Positions 35,423-48,000 of a DNA stretch of 61,256 bases are shown in pieces. Source of the DNA: Parachlorella kessleri (Eukaryota; Chlorophyta; Trebouxiophyceae; Chlorellales; Chlorellaceae); NCBI GenBank assembly GCA_001598975.1, contig BBXU01001419.1:1-61256 (forward strand). Reading direction: 5' to 3'. Both the position numbers and the translations under genes were made by a program. Position 1 is the first letter of the stretch. Every line of letters starts with the position of its first letter. A model generated the notes under the pieces. It saw only the letters and a list, made by a program, of their open reading frames with translations. It made no database searches and had not been told where the DNA came from.

Positions 35423-35812
35423 CCGCCCCACCGGCGCAGAACTTGCTGTTGACAGTTGCTGGACGTGGCTATCATCATGTTGTTCGTTGCCGAGTCTTGT
35501 ACCTGGCAGGGACCTCGGTTGCTCTGATAGAACTGCACATGTCTCCCATGTATATGCTCCTGCTTTCCTCCTGCCCATGAGTTTTCGGTGTGTCGGCAAA
35601 ACTGGGAGCAGGGCTCTGTGCTATTGTATCAAACCCTCGGAGGGCTCTGGCATTGAGTGGTTCTTTCCACAAGTCTGTGGCAGTGAAAGTCTTCAGTTGG
35701 AGCGTGTGGGAGTATTTTGTGTGGCTGATCGTGAGGTCGTCTCCCTCAAGAACTGCTGTTGCGACTGTCGGTTTAGTTTAATTCGCTGCTTTTTCTACGT
35801 GAATCAGAAGCT
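35423..35812. other. Intergenic region
   Basis: It holds the acetyltransferase 3' end and the promoter of the TPR-like gene. No coding frame has family resemblance and I see no distinct motif. Confidence 0.5.
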
Positions 35813-37984
35813 ATGACTTGTCATGTGCTTATTGCTGACTGCCATGGCAGTCTCCCTTGCTCGGTAGGCAGCCAGCGGCGCATACCCTACAGACACTGCA
35901 GTGTGCAGCTCCATGCAGCTATAGCTGCAGCACGAGGCGGCAGCAGAGAAAGGTTGGTGGCGAGGTCAGCTGCCGATGATGCCAGGCGCCTGGACAGCGC
36001 AGCAGCAGCTTTTGCTCAAGGTAGAGTTGTTTAAGGAGAATGAACAAGTGTTGATGGCAAGTGAGGAGCACTCTCCCCTGGGCAAGCTGCCTTTGAGCCC
36101 TTGCAAGTTGAGCCAGAGCGCTTAAAATTGCTGTGCTTGCCACGGCTGGGCCTTGGCTTCTGCAGGCTTGCAAGCTGGCAAGAACGAAGACGACATGGTG
36201 AGGGAGCAGCTGGCGGTGCTTTCTCCCGAGCTGCGGGATAAATACCGTGAGAAGGTTAAGACCAAGCTACTAGAGGTGTGCCACTGACAGCGGCACAGCT
36301 GGGGCGCAGTTGCGCTGTTTAGCCAGTCTGGACAGCAGCAGCAGGGCTGCGGGGAGTGCTGCGCAGGCACCTGCAGCGAGTGTTATGTATGTTGCTTGCC
36401 TTACCAAGCTTACCAAGGCTTGTGCCCTGGCTCACGCCCTCCACTGTGTCTGTGTGTACTCTGGCTTGCCTTGTTCTAGGCTATGGCAACCCATTTACAC
36501 ACTCCTGCGCACGTTACTCCGTTAACATACTGACGCACTTGCAAGTCGCTCATTGCAGCGTGCGGAGGAGCTGCGTCGCGAACGCGCCGCCCGCGCCCGC
36601 AAGTTTGAGCTGGGCAAGCAGGCGTATGCGCGCGGTCAGTACCCCACGTCCACTCAGCTGCTGGAAAGGGCACTGGATGATGAAGGGCCCTTCTCGCAGC
36701 TAGGCGGCGAGATCCAGCTTTGGCTGGCGCTGGCGTATCAGGTCAGTGGGAGTTTTGGACTGCCTCGACCTGGGCTTCGAGTTATCACCTGTCAAGGTGG
36801 GCGGACTACGAGGTCAAAGCTACGACTTGCTGGAGGTGGGAGGCAGAGTGAGGAGGAACGGGGGATAGTCCATGGAATGTTTGGACCTGGTGAGCCACCT
36901 GCAGGTACTGATCTGAAGAGAACATCAGGGGTGAGCTATGAGCACAGTGCATGGGAAGAAATGACTGGTTTCAAATGGTGCGGAGGTGGCATGTCCTGTG
37001 CAGGCCTGCGGCCGGGAGCAGGACTGTATAGATGTGTACCTTGGCTTGGAGAAGACCCACCCCATCCCCTCCATCCGTAAGCAGGCAAGCAGCTGGTTGG
37101 ACGAGCAACAGTCTCTGCTAACAAGGTTGGGCAGCCCAGGGACAGCCCTGAAGCAAGTTGTGAGGTGCTGCAGCATCCTACTCCCCTGGCATCCTACTCC
37201 CACTGCAGATGAGCAGTGCTGCAACCCTGCAGTCCCTCACTGCTTGGGAGAGAGCCTTCGAGCTCAGAACGCTGTGGCAGCATTTCCGCGCTGAAGTGAC
37301 ACCCCAGGGCGGACCATTGTTGGTACCCGGGTGACCTGAGGGCTCCTCTGTACCCTCGCAGGCGGCTGACTTGCGATACATCATGGAGGCTCCGAAGCTG
37401 CAGCTGTCGCCCGACGAGCGGGTGCAGATACCGGTGCTGGAAGGCCTGGAGGCCAACCGCGGCGGCCGCACGCCGACGGCGCGGCCGCGGCCGATTGGCG
37501 GCGGCGCCAGGAGCGTGCCCAAGTCGTGGGATGAGGTGTTCTGGGAGAACTACAGGTGGGTGGCTGGCACCATGAGGAACAGGTGGGCTGCGGTAGGGAC
37601 CCCGGGGGAGGATGGATGTGGGTCAGGGCACCAGGCGCCTAGATCAGGAAAAGGAAGCCTTGCGGGAGAACCGCAGGTGGGGTGGGCGGGAGGGTCAAGC
37701 GCTGCCATGACTCGGGGTGAAGATGAGGGCTGGGTGATGACGAGTCACAGAGAGCTTCAGCTAGGGCGTCTGGGGCCGTGCCAAAACTCAGAACAACACT
37801 GTAACGCGGGCATGCCAGCCGCGCAGCTGCCTGAATCAGACTTGGTGTCCAGGTGGCAAAGCTATGGGTTGACAACTGTACTGGGTGGTGCAGGCCTCCG
37901 CGCTACCTGGCGAACAAGTATGTGTTTGTGGCGTCGATGGTACTGGCTGGCGCACTGGCTTGGTACTCAGCCTTCATATACTGA
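35813..37984 (+). CDS. TPR-like plastid protein with C-terminal membrane anchor
   Basis: Exons 35813-36020, 36166-36275, 36559-36741, 37004-37084, 37362-37555 and 37894-37984 sum to 867 nt (288 residues). The centre reads FELGKQAYARGQYPTSTQLL, then ERALDDEGPFS, GGEIQLWLALAYQ, ACGREQDCIDVYLGLEKTHP, SIRKQAADLRYIMEAPKLQL. This is a TPR-like array as in plant 'chloroplast lumen common' proteins. The first 50 or so residues look like a transit peptide. The last exon holds a hydrophobic helix, YVFVASMVLAGALAWYSAFIY, ending at the stop. The intron after 37084 must start with GC (AAGCAG|gcaagc): using the nearby GT gives a stop, while the GC donor restores the conserved RKQAADLRY. Biochemical role unknown; protein-protein contact is likely. 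Confidence 0.82.
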
Positions 37985-39061
37985 GGACCGGGATTTCAGC
38001 TTGTAGGGGGACTGAGCGACCCTTGGTTGCCAGCTTGGGCGAGACCGTGTGGCGGTGGTAATCAGAGGCGAAGGTCTGTATCACTGGGAGACAATTGCAG
38101 CTGTGTCTGCCGAGGCCACCCCCTGTTCAATAATGGAGTCCCACAGCTGTTGTTGTCAGGTTGTGTGTGAGAAGCTCAGCATGCCCTCACGGTGGAAAGG
38201 GCAGCAGCTTGCCTCTCTGGTGACATTCTCTCTATTCTTGCTAGTAAACCCAAGTGAAGAGGGATACCCCGGTCGGACCCCGGTCGGATACCCTGGGTGT
38301 CAGGGCGAGGCCACTGTGTGGGCAGGAACACTTGTACTTATTGAGGGTGGCAGATAATGCGAGCAGGGATGAGGTACTTGTTGGGGTCACTCTCAGGTGT
38401 AGCCGCAGATTTTTCTGGCCCTCGTGCCTTGCAGTGTGGGCTGCCACTTTCATTGTATCTTTCATACTTCTCAGCACGCTGCTGTGGTGCTTGCCCTCGG
38501 CTGACTGTAGACATGTATACTAGAAGGGTCACATACGGTAGCTTTGCAGCTTGGTATCATTCTTGCATCACCAGCATTTGGCTCGGTAATCGGCCACAGA
38601 AGTAAAGTCTATGTGAGATCGCTGTGACAGTGAATGAAGTCCGAGTCAGTGAACAAGATACCGTCAACCCATGCTGGCCTCCCAGCAAGTCGCATGACCT
38701 CTCGCTGACAATGAACAAAGTAACCAGTATATCTGTACCCAAAACTTAGCGAGCAAATGGCGGGAACCTCTATGGTCAAGCATGAGTTGCTGTGTTAAGC
38801 TCCTAAAGCATGCCAGGCACTTATGCATCTACATGCAACTCAACCCACAAAAACGCTCCTTGCACAACACTGCTGCAAACCCTATGTTCCCAAAAAGCAC
38901 TGGTAATGGATCCTGTCGCCACCTGCTGTGTATCGTATGGCCTGGGTGGCATTTGCTGCGAGTAATCCTGCTGCTGCTGTTGCCGCGCCTGCCTACTCCT
39001 ATGTCCACTGCAGCCTAAGCGGGAACAGAAGCCAAGGCCCTGATGCTGAGTTCAAGCAGGC
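37985..39061. other. Convergent intergenic region
   Basis: The TPR-like gene (+) and RCC2 (-) both end into this 1.1-kb stretch. It contains a short direct duplication near 38266-38292 (gatacccc / cggtcgga). I found no exon and no RNA gene. Confidence 0.6.
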
Positions 39062-42000
39062 TCACTTCTTCTGCTTGCCCTTGCTGCCAGCCTTGGCCGC
39101 TGGCGCCTTACGCTTAGCACCAGATGCCTTGCCCTTCGCGCCCGCTGCAGCAGCAGCCATGCAAAACACAACCCTTAAAAAACAAAACTTGCGTCCAGGC
39201 CTGGCAGTTGCCGCTATGGAGTGAGCAGGTCACCTTGTTAACACCATCGCCAGATCTTCCTAACACTCATCGCCGCCAAACGTGGGGACAGCCTCCCACC
39301 CACCGCCCTGGGTTCACTTGCAATTATACTAGTGCAAGGAGGGGCCTAGCAACTTGAAGTGCGAGTCTCGGCCCGGCCCTTCTCCAAACAAAAGCCTTAG
39401 CAAGACGAACAGCCTGGTGCAAGCAAATGTCAAGTGGGGGCACAGCACAGCTAGGCAGTTGCCAGAGGGTGTTTTCTGAGTGCTTACCTGCAGAGGGCGG
39501 CCCCTCTTCATCAACTGGCTCGCACTCCCACTCCGGCATTGCTTTGACCTTCTCGCTGGTGGGGTCTACTAGGAAGAGGCTGTGGGCAAAGCCCATGGCC
39601 ACCTGGACAGCGCAGCAGGGCAGAGCGGACATGCCATGAGGTGTGGCACGGGTGTGCATACTGGAGTACATATGGACTTCATACGCAAGCGTCGTAAAGA
39701 GGATGGAGGACGGTACCAGATTTCTTTCCGTGCATGGCTACCTGGGCATTGTTTTCAGGCCAGGAATGCGTCCATCCTCTTAAGTCCATCTGGGCCAAAT
39801 TACCTGCCTCGCCCCACGCCTACCTGGTAGCACTTGACCCCTTCAAGGGCCATGCACTTGTCTGGGTTGGCGGAGCTCTTCTTGCCCTTGGGGCCATACC
39901 CCAGCTCACTATAGCCATTGGAGTGGCCCCTGCAGTGGCAAGCACACACAGCATGTGACCCCAAGGCGTTGATGACTGACTAGGGTTAAGCGCAACAGCA
40001 CATGCGCAAGCGGGATAGATCTTGGTGGCTCTATGCCAGGCCGCGCCCATTGACAAACATATACGCCCAAAGCGCCCGCCGAAGCCACTCTCTGCCACCT
40101 CATTTTGCCAAGTGCACTGCAAGACCAAACCTCCACACCTGCTCAGCTGATGTTTTCTTCCGATGGCTATCTTTGGGACAACACGTAACTAATGGTACTG
40201 GCAACTCGAGCAAAGGGCCTAACACAACCAGCACGGCACTGCAACCTGGCCCTCCCAGGATCAACAGCAGTCTGCCAAGTTGGGCTGTGTGCACTCTCTG
40301 CAGCACCCGCGACTCTAAGTAGCCCTACCCTGCCCTGCCCACCATGTGATTGTGGAGATGTCGCCATCTGGTGCAGTTGCCGCCACTCCAAAGGTGGTGC
40401 TCCCGCACGTGATGCTCTTGATGTTCCACCCAGCTATCTCAAACAGGGGCTTGGGGTACATGATGTTGTCTGCGGGAGGGGGAAAAGGATGGGAGGGTGG
40501 GCAAGGGTGCTGCATGCCAGACCTTGAACAGGCCCGCAGGCAAGTCAACTCGATGAAGGCAGCAGCTGCTGAGAAGGAGCCCTGGATGCACTTTCAGCGT
40601 CGGGAAGCTGACATATAGCTTTCAAACGGCGTCCATGCATCCTGCCCATCGTAGAAACTGGGTTTTAGCGCCCACGTTCTGTACCTTCCCGGGTTCCGCA
40701 CCCCCACTTGCAGCACCATCGTCCGTAGACAGCCTGTGTTTTACCGCAGGCCTACAGCTGTCTCCTTCAAGAGTGGTGAAGGAGAAACGAAGGCAAGGGC
40801 AAAACATCTGAACACGAATGATGCAATAAACGCCACGTGCCGCCGCCATGCTGCCAACCCACCGCCGGATGGCTTGAGCTTGCCCCAGGCATACAGCTGG
40901 CCGCCCAGGATGGTGCAGAATGTGGATGTGGAGCCAGCCGCCACCTGCGCGTCCGCCGGCACCTTGATGCGCCCCGTCAACGTCTCCACAAGCCGCGGCC
41001 GCATCTCGTCCTGCGCAGCACGTGCAAGGTCCACAGAGCGGCACCATATGGGTCCAGCCGCAGCTGAGCTGGAACCTAGGTGAACACTTCACCCCATTCC
41101 AAGCGGTCGGCTCCAGCATCGATTCACTCTTTCGCAATCTTTCCAAGGTGTCCTGACCGCCCCTCACATGGCCTACCCCGCATGACCCTACCGTCTACTC
41201 CCACGCCCACCTGCTGCACGCTGTGCCCCAGCCTGCCATAGCCGCCAAAGCCCCACGTCCACACGCCGCCGTCCGAGCAGACCGCGATGGTGTGGTTCTG
41301 GCCGCAGGCAAAGCGAGTCACCTCCTTCTCTGCCAGCGTGGCTATCAAGCGGGGCTGCGGTTGCGGGTCAAAGACCATCTGCAGGGGACACGAGCAACAA
41401 GCTGAGGGGCGCCTGGAGGTGAAGCCGGAGGCGTGAAGGGTATCCAGGGAATCCAAGGGCTGGCTAGGCACAGTAGGCCGAGGAGGTGTAGGTTGAGGGG
41501 GAGGTGGACTGATGGGTTGGTGGGCGGAAAACCCCACCCATGGGAGCCTAACCAGGTGAGACAAGAGCAACTCTGGGGCCTACGCGCAATGGTGCGGCAG
41601 GGCATGCAGAGGTGCCCCCTTGCAAGCCACCATGCAGTTCTAGTAAAGCCTGAGTATTCCCCCCACAGCACCAACACTGGCAAGGCGCCTACACCGGCAC
41701 GCCTCAACCGAAGCCAGAACCAGCACAGCATACCAGTGCAACGTCCGCAGGCCTCCTTTCTCCAGGCCCCATACCAGCAACTCCCCGCACGCTGGCGCAT
41801 ACCTTCACGCTGCTGTCTGCTGCATTGTACTGGTTGTCGGTGCCGTGGCCCAGCTGGCCGTACTGCGGCAGCCCGGCAGAGTACAGCTTGCCCTCACAGA
41901 GCCACGCTGTGAACTCGCCGCCGCAGCTGACCCCACTGCACTTGGACACGATGGCCTGGAGCACCCAGGGACAGACATGGGGGATGTGAGGTGGCCAAAG

Positions 42001-43577
42001 GACACCAGGGACCCGTACGTCGCTGTGGTTGTCAAGGGCTATCAGTGTAACAGTGTGCCGCCGCTTTAGCCTCAGCCATTTGTGCCTGGCCCAGAGCGTG
42101 TGCCCAGGCCCGACTGACCTGCTTGCCAGAATGCAGGACCAAGCGTCAGACCAGCACGGGAGCCTTCCACCCTCAGAGAAACCATGGCCTCCCCCTCCCA
42201 CCGCAACCCACAGTCGCACCATGGTTGGGGTGAGGATGTTATCCTCGCCTCCCTTGACCTTCTTCACGCTGCCAGTGCCGCACTGCCCAAAAGAGTTCCC
42301 GCCCCAGGCAAAGCTCTCGCCTGCACAACCAGAGCCACATAGGTCTGGCACCAGGTACAGCAGTCGTACGCCCCTCACAATGACAGTGCCAACCATCCCT
42401 CAGCACTTCCCACAGGGTAGACAGCTTGCAGCTCCGCTCTCGTTTTACAGCCGGAACAGTGCACTCTGGCATGCCCTGTTGTCCCACAAAGAGTAAGACA
42501 GCTCAGGTTCCCCAGAACTGATCCATATATTCCAGCGCCAAAGCCCTCTACGTCATTGCCTAAATTTCCCTTCACAAGGCTGCATAATGAATCTCAGCCT
42601 CCAGCCTCAGCCTAACCAGGGCTCACCTGTGGCTGTGTAAACTACCGAGTGATGCCGGCCAGCTGCGCCCCCAACTATCTTCTTGCCTCGCAGCCCCTCC
42701 ACCACCGTGGGTATATTCCTCTGGAACAGGTCGCCCGTGCCTAGCTGGCCTTTCTGCACCAGATAGCAAGGACTAGGGGTTGGTCATGCCTGGTTTAGGT
42801 CATTCATAGGCCCTCACAACAGGCTTGTCAGCGGCCACACATCACCATTTCATTGAAAGGTATCGGCTGGCTATAGGCGCCGGGAAGATGTGCAACATAA
42901 GGCGAGAAGGACCACTGATCCAGCGCAGAGTCAGCAGGGGTCCGCAGGAGCATGCAATAAGAGACGCTTGCCGGCGCACCTCATTTCTGCCCCAGGTATA
43001 GCACAGCCCACTGCTGTCGCCAATAATTGAGTGGCAGGCAGCGCTGCCAGCAGCAATAAACTTGACTTTGACTCCCTGCAACATAAGCTTAACCGCTCAT
43101 CACGTTTGCACAACAAGCTGGAGGCGGAGCCGCTCTGGGCCGCTCAGAACTGCCTGTCTCGGAGTGTGCCCTGGTGTGTCCCCTCAGCTGCTTGCCCTTC
43201 TTTTCGTTGCAGGATTCGCCTCCACTGGCCTGCTCTCCCACTTGCGGCCCGTTCATATATCGTCTGTCATCGCCGGCTGATTGGCACCCTAAGGGTCTAC
43301 CAGTGCTACACCCCGTTGAAAGTCCCCAGCTGTATGCCCGCATGGTAACTGATCAGTTACAACCTAACCGCCAGCAGCCCGTACTTAGTAACATCAACGC
43401 TACTGAGGGACTCACCTCCAAGCTCTTTATGCGTGTGGGGACGTCCAGGTTTGGGTACTTTTCCGCCCTCACATCTTTGGACCTGCCCACCAAAGCCCAG
43501 TCCGTCGCCCCGCAAACCAGCACCTCGCCTCCTTCAAACTCCTCTTTGCTGCTGCCGTTGGCATCGGCCTCCGCCAT
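39062..43577 (-). CDS. RCC2: RCC2 (TD-60-like) RCC1-repeat beta-propeller protein
   Basis: Eleven minus-strand exons: 43416-43577, 42980-43075, 42627-42753, 42220-42320, 41803-41955, 41211-41378, 40863-41010, 40343-40469, 39824-39929, 39488-39602 and 39062-39144. They sum to 1386 nt (461 residues). RCC1 repeats are visible as LCYTWGRNE-KGQLGTGD, SFAWGGNSFGQCG, LYSAGLPQYGQLGHG, VWTWGFGGYGRLGH, LYAWGKLKPS and STITWGHSNGYSELGYG, giving a seven-bladed propeller. GATDWALVGR at the N-terminus, the MYPKPLFEIAGWNIKSITCG segment and GYSELGYGPKGKKSS identify RCC2 rather than RCC1 or UVR8. In animals RCC2 binds centromeres/midzone and Rac/RalA. The final exon is a Lys-rich nuclear-localisation-like tail. 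An hAT element lies 207 bp upstream of the start codon. Confidence 0.92.
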
Positions 43578-43776
43578 GACAACCCGACCAACAAGTGCTG
43601 CAAAATATAGTCTGGTGCAACAAAGCTCAGGCAACGAAGGTCTTCAGTTGATTGCAATAAGATTCTAGGTAGCAAGTGTACGGCTGTCGAAATTGGGTCA
43701 CAGCTGAAGGCCAACGGACCTCCCGCCCTTTTACAATGGTGCTGTCATGGTGTCAGTGGCAGTTGCAACTAGTTGG

Positions 43777-43784
43777 TTGACAGG
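43777..43784. repeat. Left target-site duplication of the hAT element
   Basis: The eight bases ttgacagg lie immediately before the left terminal inverted repeat. They are repeated exactly at 44428-44435 after the right end. Confidence 0.9.
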
Positions 43785-44427
43785 CAGGGTGTCTAATTTC
43801 GTTTTGGGTTTTGGCGACAGTTGGCGATGGCTTCCCCAGATTTACAACACTTGTAGCCAAACGTTGGCGACGGCACAAGTCAAACTGGCTCCAGGGGTTG
43901 GCGCTGGCAAATACAATTTTGGCACCAAGTGGTGGCTAAATAAGTCAGATGTTTGGCTCCAACCAGGTATCAAGCCTTCAGACACCTTTGCACAGGGCTA
44001 CAGCTGTTGAAACACACCAAACATGGCACGGCGGGTCTCCCTCGCTGCCCTAGCCCTCCCCTGTGTCAAAGCCCATACCGCCCCCTGCTCTGCCTTCCCT
44101 CGGCCGCCGCCTTATCCTCCAGGGCTTTCTTCCAGAGAGAAAAGGCGCGCTTGAAGGGAAAGGTTGCTGCAGTGTGCCTGCTCCGTGCCACACGCATGGC
44201 TACATTCAAATGCTTCCCCTCCAACCGGTTGCGCAGCTCGGTCTTGATGAGGTTCATCCTAGAGAAGCTGCGCTCGTTCTGTACACTGCCGATAGGAATG
44301 GTCATCGAGAGCAGCGCCAGCTTGTACTGGCGACAGGATGGTTGTACTGACGCGCCGTCGCCAAACTAGCAGGCGAAAGCCAATTTATCGCCAAAATTTG
44401 GCGATATCGCCAAAATTAGACACCCTG
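43785..44427 (-). mobile_element. 643-bp hAT-superfamily element, deletion derivative
   Basis: The element starts with CAGGGTGTCTAATTT and ends with its exact inverse complement, AAATTAGACACCCTG. It is flanked by perfect 8-bp duplications, ttgacagg. CAGGG ends and 8-bp target duplications are hallmarks of hAT transposons. Inside, TTGGCGA and its inverse recur many times close to both ends, as expected of subterminal transposase-binding sites. The minus strand keeps a piece of the transposase C-terminal dimerisation domain. The catalytic DDE region is missing, so the element cannot move by itself but could be mobilised by a full-length relative. Confidence 0.9.
44066..44305 (-). pseudogene. 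Fragment of hAT transposase C-terminal dimerisation domain
   Basis: The reading includes NERSFSRMNLIKTELRNRLE followed by an N-V-A-M-R-V segment. This resembles the hAT C-terminal dimerisation region (ERxFSxMNxIKTxLRNRL). It spans about 80 residues. There are no upstream DDE, BED or insertion domains within the element, so it is a remnant. Confidence 0.8.
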
Positions 44428-44435
44428 TTGACAGG
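44428..44435. repeat. Right target-site duplication of the hAT element
   Basis: This is an exact copy of the eight bases at 43777-43784, immediately outside the right terminal inverted repeat. Confidence 0.9.
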
Positions 44436-45088
44436 GGGTAGCTCCCAGTGCATTAATACAAGGTAGCAGCCACATGCATAAGTTGGTTGACTGATAAAAA
44501 TCCCCTGGGCACCAGAGCTGGTCCGCCTGAGGCCTGCTTGCCAGTGGCCAGTCATTAAACTGGCAGCACCTGGCTGCCTTGCTTGCTGTTGCACTGCTGT
44601 ATTACAATCAAAGTTGCAACCAATTGGGAAGTATGGGTCTCCCAATCGTAAAAGGTTGCAGGACAAGTACTTACAGACTGTGCAAATGAACTCAGTCACT
44701 TCATCAATAAGCCACGGCAGCCTTCAGCTGGACCATCGGACAGTAACAGACAAGTGAGCCTCGGCACGGGACGTATAGCGCAACAGGCTAGGTAAGCAGG
44801 TTATATGTTTGCCCTGGCCCTGGCAAACATATAACCTCCAGCAGTACAGGAAGGCAGTGCATGTATCAGGTCTCAAGACCCTTCGTGGTATCACTCGGCT
44901 AGGACGTTTGCAATCCTCTCACAGGCAACATATATGCAAAAACCAAAAGTAAAAGTATTAGCTCGCATGACAGGTCACAGCCAAGCCTTTCAAAGTTTGA
45001 TCCACTTGCAAAGTGGGTGAAGGGCCCATGTATTGCCAAGGGACATGAGTGCTAATGTTCGCTTGTGCTGAGTAAACACACCATATTC
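44436..45088. other. Intergenic region with a hairpin
   Basis: This interval lies between the hAT element and the stop of lipase A. It contains a strong inverted repeat at 44798-44837 and no coding exon that I can recognise. Confidence 0.6.
44798..44837. repeat. Perfect 16-bp inverted repeat with 8-nt loop
   Basis: The left arm aggttatatgtttgcc (44798-44813) is exactly complementary to the right arm at 44822-44837, around the loop ctggccct. It lies about 250 bp beyond the stop of lipase A and could form a hairpin in its 3' region. No U-run or other RNA-gene feature follows. Confidence 0.85.
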
Positions 45089-48000
45089 CTAATCACAAAT
45101 GCAGTCCTCGCCATAGGTGGCCATCTTCCAATTGTGAAAGAACTTGCATACCAGAGGCTGGTACCAGCACTTGGGCGTGTCAGGAAAACCCTGCTCCAGC
45201 AGCCACTTGGACTCCAGGCACCAGTCGCCCTTGTTCATGAGAGTAGGATCGCGCTTAATGGCCCCACCCTTCTTAGAACTGGCCCTCAGAACTGCCACCA
45301 TGTACAGGTACACCTGCATGTGGCAAGAAGCGAGGGGCATGCTGGCAAGCTAGGCAAGGCGGCATGCAGCAGTGCTGTGCAGTTCACCTGGTCAGTGCTC
45401 TGCAGCAAGCGCTGGGATTTGGTCGTCTATTGCTTACAACCTGCCTAAAAAGACTGCGTATGGACATTGCATGGTCAGGAGGCCTACAAGATAGGAAACG
45501 AAGCACAGCACGAATGCTGGAGTACAGGACCGCAACTGCCACAATTGCTTGTTCTAATGTATGGCAGATCCTGTGCTGTATGGCAGTCCGCTAGGGTGTA
45601 GGGCTTCCTGCCTTGCCAGCACAAGTGCAAAATATCTAACAAAAGTGGAATAGGCACTTGTCCTGCGGTAAAGACTAGCATATCAGTTGAGGCATACCTC
45701 CAGGTTGTGCCGAGGTCCCACATCCTTGATCCCCAAAGCCCGCATGGGCCGCTGCGAGTTGTCTTTCACCTTTTGCTCATCGTAGGTGATGTCATCAGAG
45801 TAGAAGAGCAACTGCAATACAAGAACGAGATCAGCTTACGGTTTGAAGCAGGGATTGCATTATGACAGTGCCCTTGTGGCTTTAGCAGTAGTCTTCGCCG
45901 TTGTAATAAGAGTAGGCTAGCCGTAGAGGTTAATAAAGTGCATGACCCCGTAACTCCCCTTCAGCCAGCCCCACAGAGCACCAAAACCCTTGCTAGCCAG
46001 GTTTTGCAATAGATAGGAGCAGCCTCACAGCTACCTTGACTTGTACACACCTCTGGATCGGTATGCTCGTACGCCCAATCCCCGAGCTTGGGCACCTTGG
46101 AGAGTGCCCAGTTGAGGCCCTTGAGCACCGTGCCCATACCGTCGCCAGGAGCCCTGGCATCGATGCCCGCCAGAAAGAGAGTCTTGGTCACAGCGGTGCT
46201 GAGGATGCCTGCAGCATGAAGAGGCCCCAACGGTTGAAAGACTGGCGGGGGGCCGTGGCAGAGCCCTGCTGGCTATCTTCAAGTTCTGACCTATGCTGAC
46301 ATCTCCCCATGGTGCATGCAAACTCACAGTGTCGCAGCGGCACACTCTATATCTTGTATCTTCAACCCGCTGGTGAGGCTTCTGATCTTGCTGCCAAACA
46401 TTGTACATGAGTGACATCGCCTCCTACCTTGCCTCACCTGGCACCAGGGGAACCACGTCTCTGTAGTTGACAACCCGCAGCACGGGGACCTCGGCTTTCT
46501 CCAGCGCAGCCTTGAACGCGGGGTTGCCGACACGGGGCGAGGCAAAGGTGATGGCCGACACATGGATGTTGTCCCTGATCTCAACAGGCGCCACCTCGTC
46601 ATTGGCCAGCTTAGCTCTGATGGCACCCGGAGGAATGCCTTTGGCTCTGTTACCAGGGCGCAGGCGGAGGGCAACATCGTATGCTGCCAAAGTGGCCAGG
46701 GCGCCACCCAGGCTGTGGCCTGTCACCGTGACCGAGCCAATCTCGGTTTTGTATTCGCGCAGAATGGCTTCCAACGCCTTGCCGACGGTCTGCAATGAGG
46801 AGTTGCAAACCAGCACAAGTGACAATGCTTACGCTCCGTCTGTAGCTGCGTCACAAGCAAATTTCCTCCTAGTGCCCAAGCGGCCTGCCTAGGGCTGAGT
46901 GGTGGAAGGCAATGGCTGCTACTAGTAGTACTGCTGCTGCCCCTGCTCAGCCACTGTATCTCCAGTGTCGCCCGGGTTGCATGGGAACAAGCCTGCCACC
47001 ATGTTCCCTTGGGTGACTTGCAAAAGACCACATGCAGTCCATTTATCCTCGCTGGCTGCACCTGTCTTGGGCTTAGTGACCAGAACTTGCAAACTGGCAC
47101 AGAGCCCTGAGCATGTTTGCAGCCTGCACAGAGCCCTGAGCATTTTTGCAGCCTGCACAGAGCCCTGAGCATTTTTGCAGTCTGCACACACCTTCCGAGG
47201 CGCGTCCACGCCTGCCATCTTTTTATCTGTCATCCAGTAGGTGTTTCCGAAGCCGGCATGCACCTTGATGCCCGCCCTCTGCTGAGCAAGGTTGCAAGAT
47301 TCCAGCCTGCCAACAGGGGTGAACAAAGGAGGGGGTAATCAGACCAGTGACTACTTGGGCGTAGCCGTGGGGCTTTCCCAAAGAGCGCACCTAGTAATCG
47401 ACGTGCCTGCGACAGGGGTTAATGAAACAAAGGCAGTGAGCCCCGGCCAGAGGACAGGTAACAGCCATCATGGCGACAGGGAGCAGACAGGTGTACCCCT
47501 CCTTCGTACCCTCCAATACATCGGGGGTCCAGTTCCCAGCAAGCTGGATACCAACTGCCCGCTTTCGGGCAGGACGAAAATCAGTAACCTCCCGGGTTTC
47601 GACCCATTTTATGAGACCCCAACATTATCGAGCCGCCACCCTGGCTAACATTAAGCGTGCACATATTTGCGCTTCACTTTTAGGTGAGGGCTATGAGACT
47701 GACCTGTCACCAAAAACGTTTGTCTCCCACTCTCCCTTGGTGATGGTGCCACGGAAGGCGATGACGACATCCCGAAGGCCTCCAACTGTCATGGAAGCAT
47801 TGATTTATATTGTATCGAAAGGGAGGACAGTGATGAGCTGCATATACAACCCGGCATTGGGACAGACGCATGCGCCTCAAGCATCGTAAACCCAACATGC
47901 TCTCTAGAAGCAGAGAAACAATGTCACAGCCGGCCAAGCTCTATCAATTCCCTGGCAGGTAAAGCTGGAACAAGCGGTCTACCGTGCCCACCTGGCTCTG

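Noticed and set aside
44798..44837. Bacterial-type terminator
   Set aside because: The window is eukaryotic nuclear DNA and there is no following T run.
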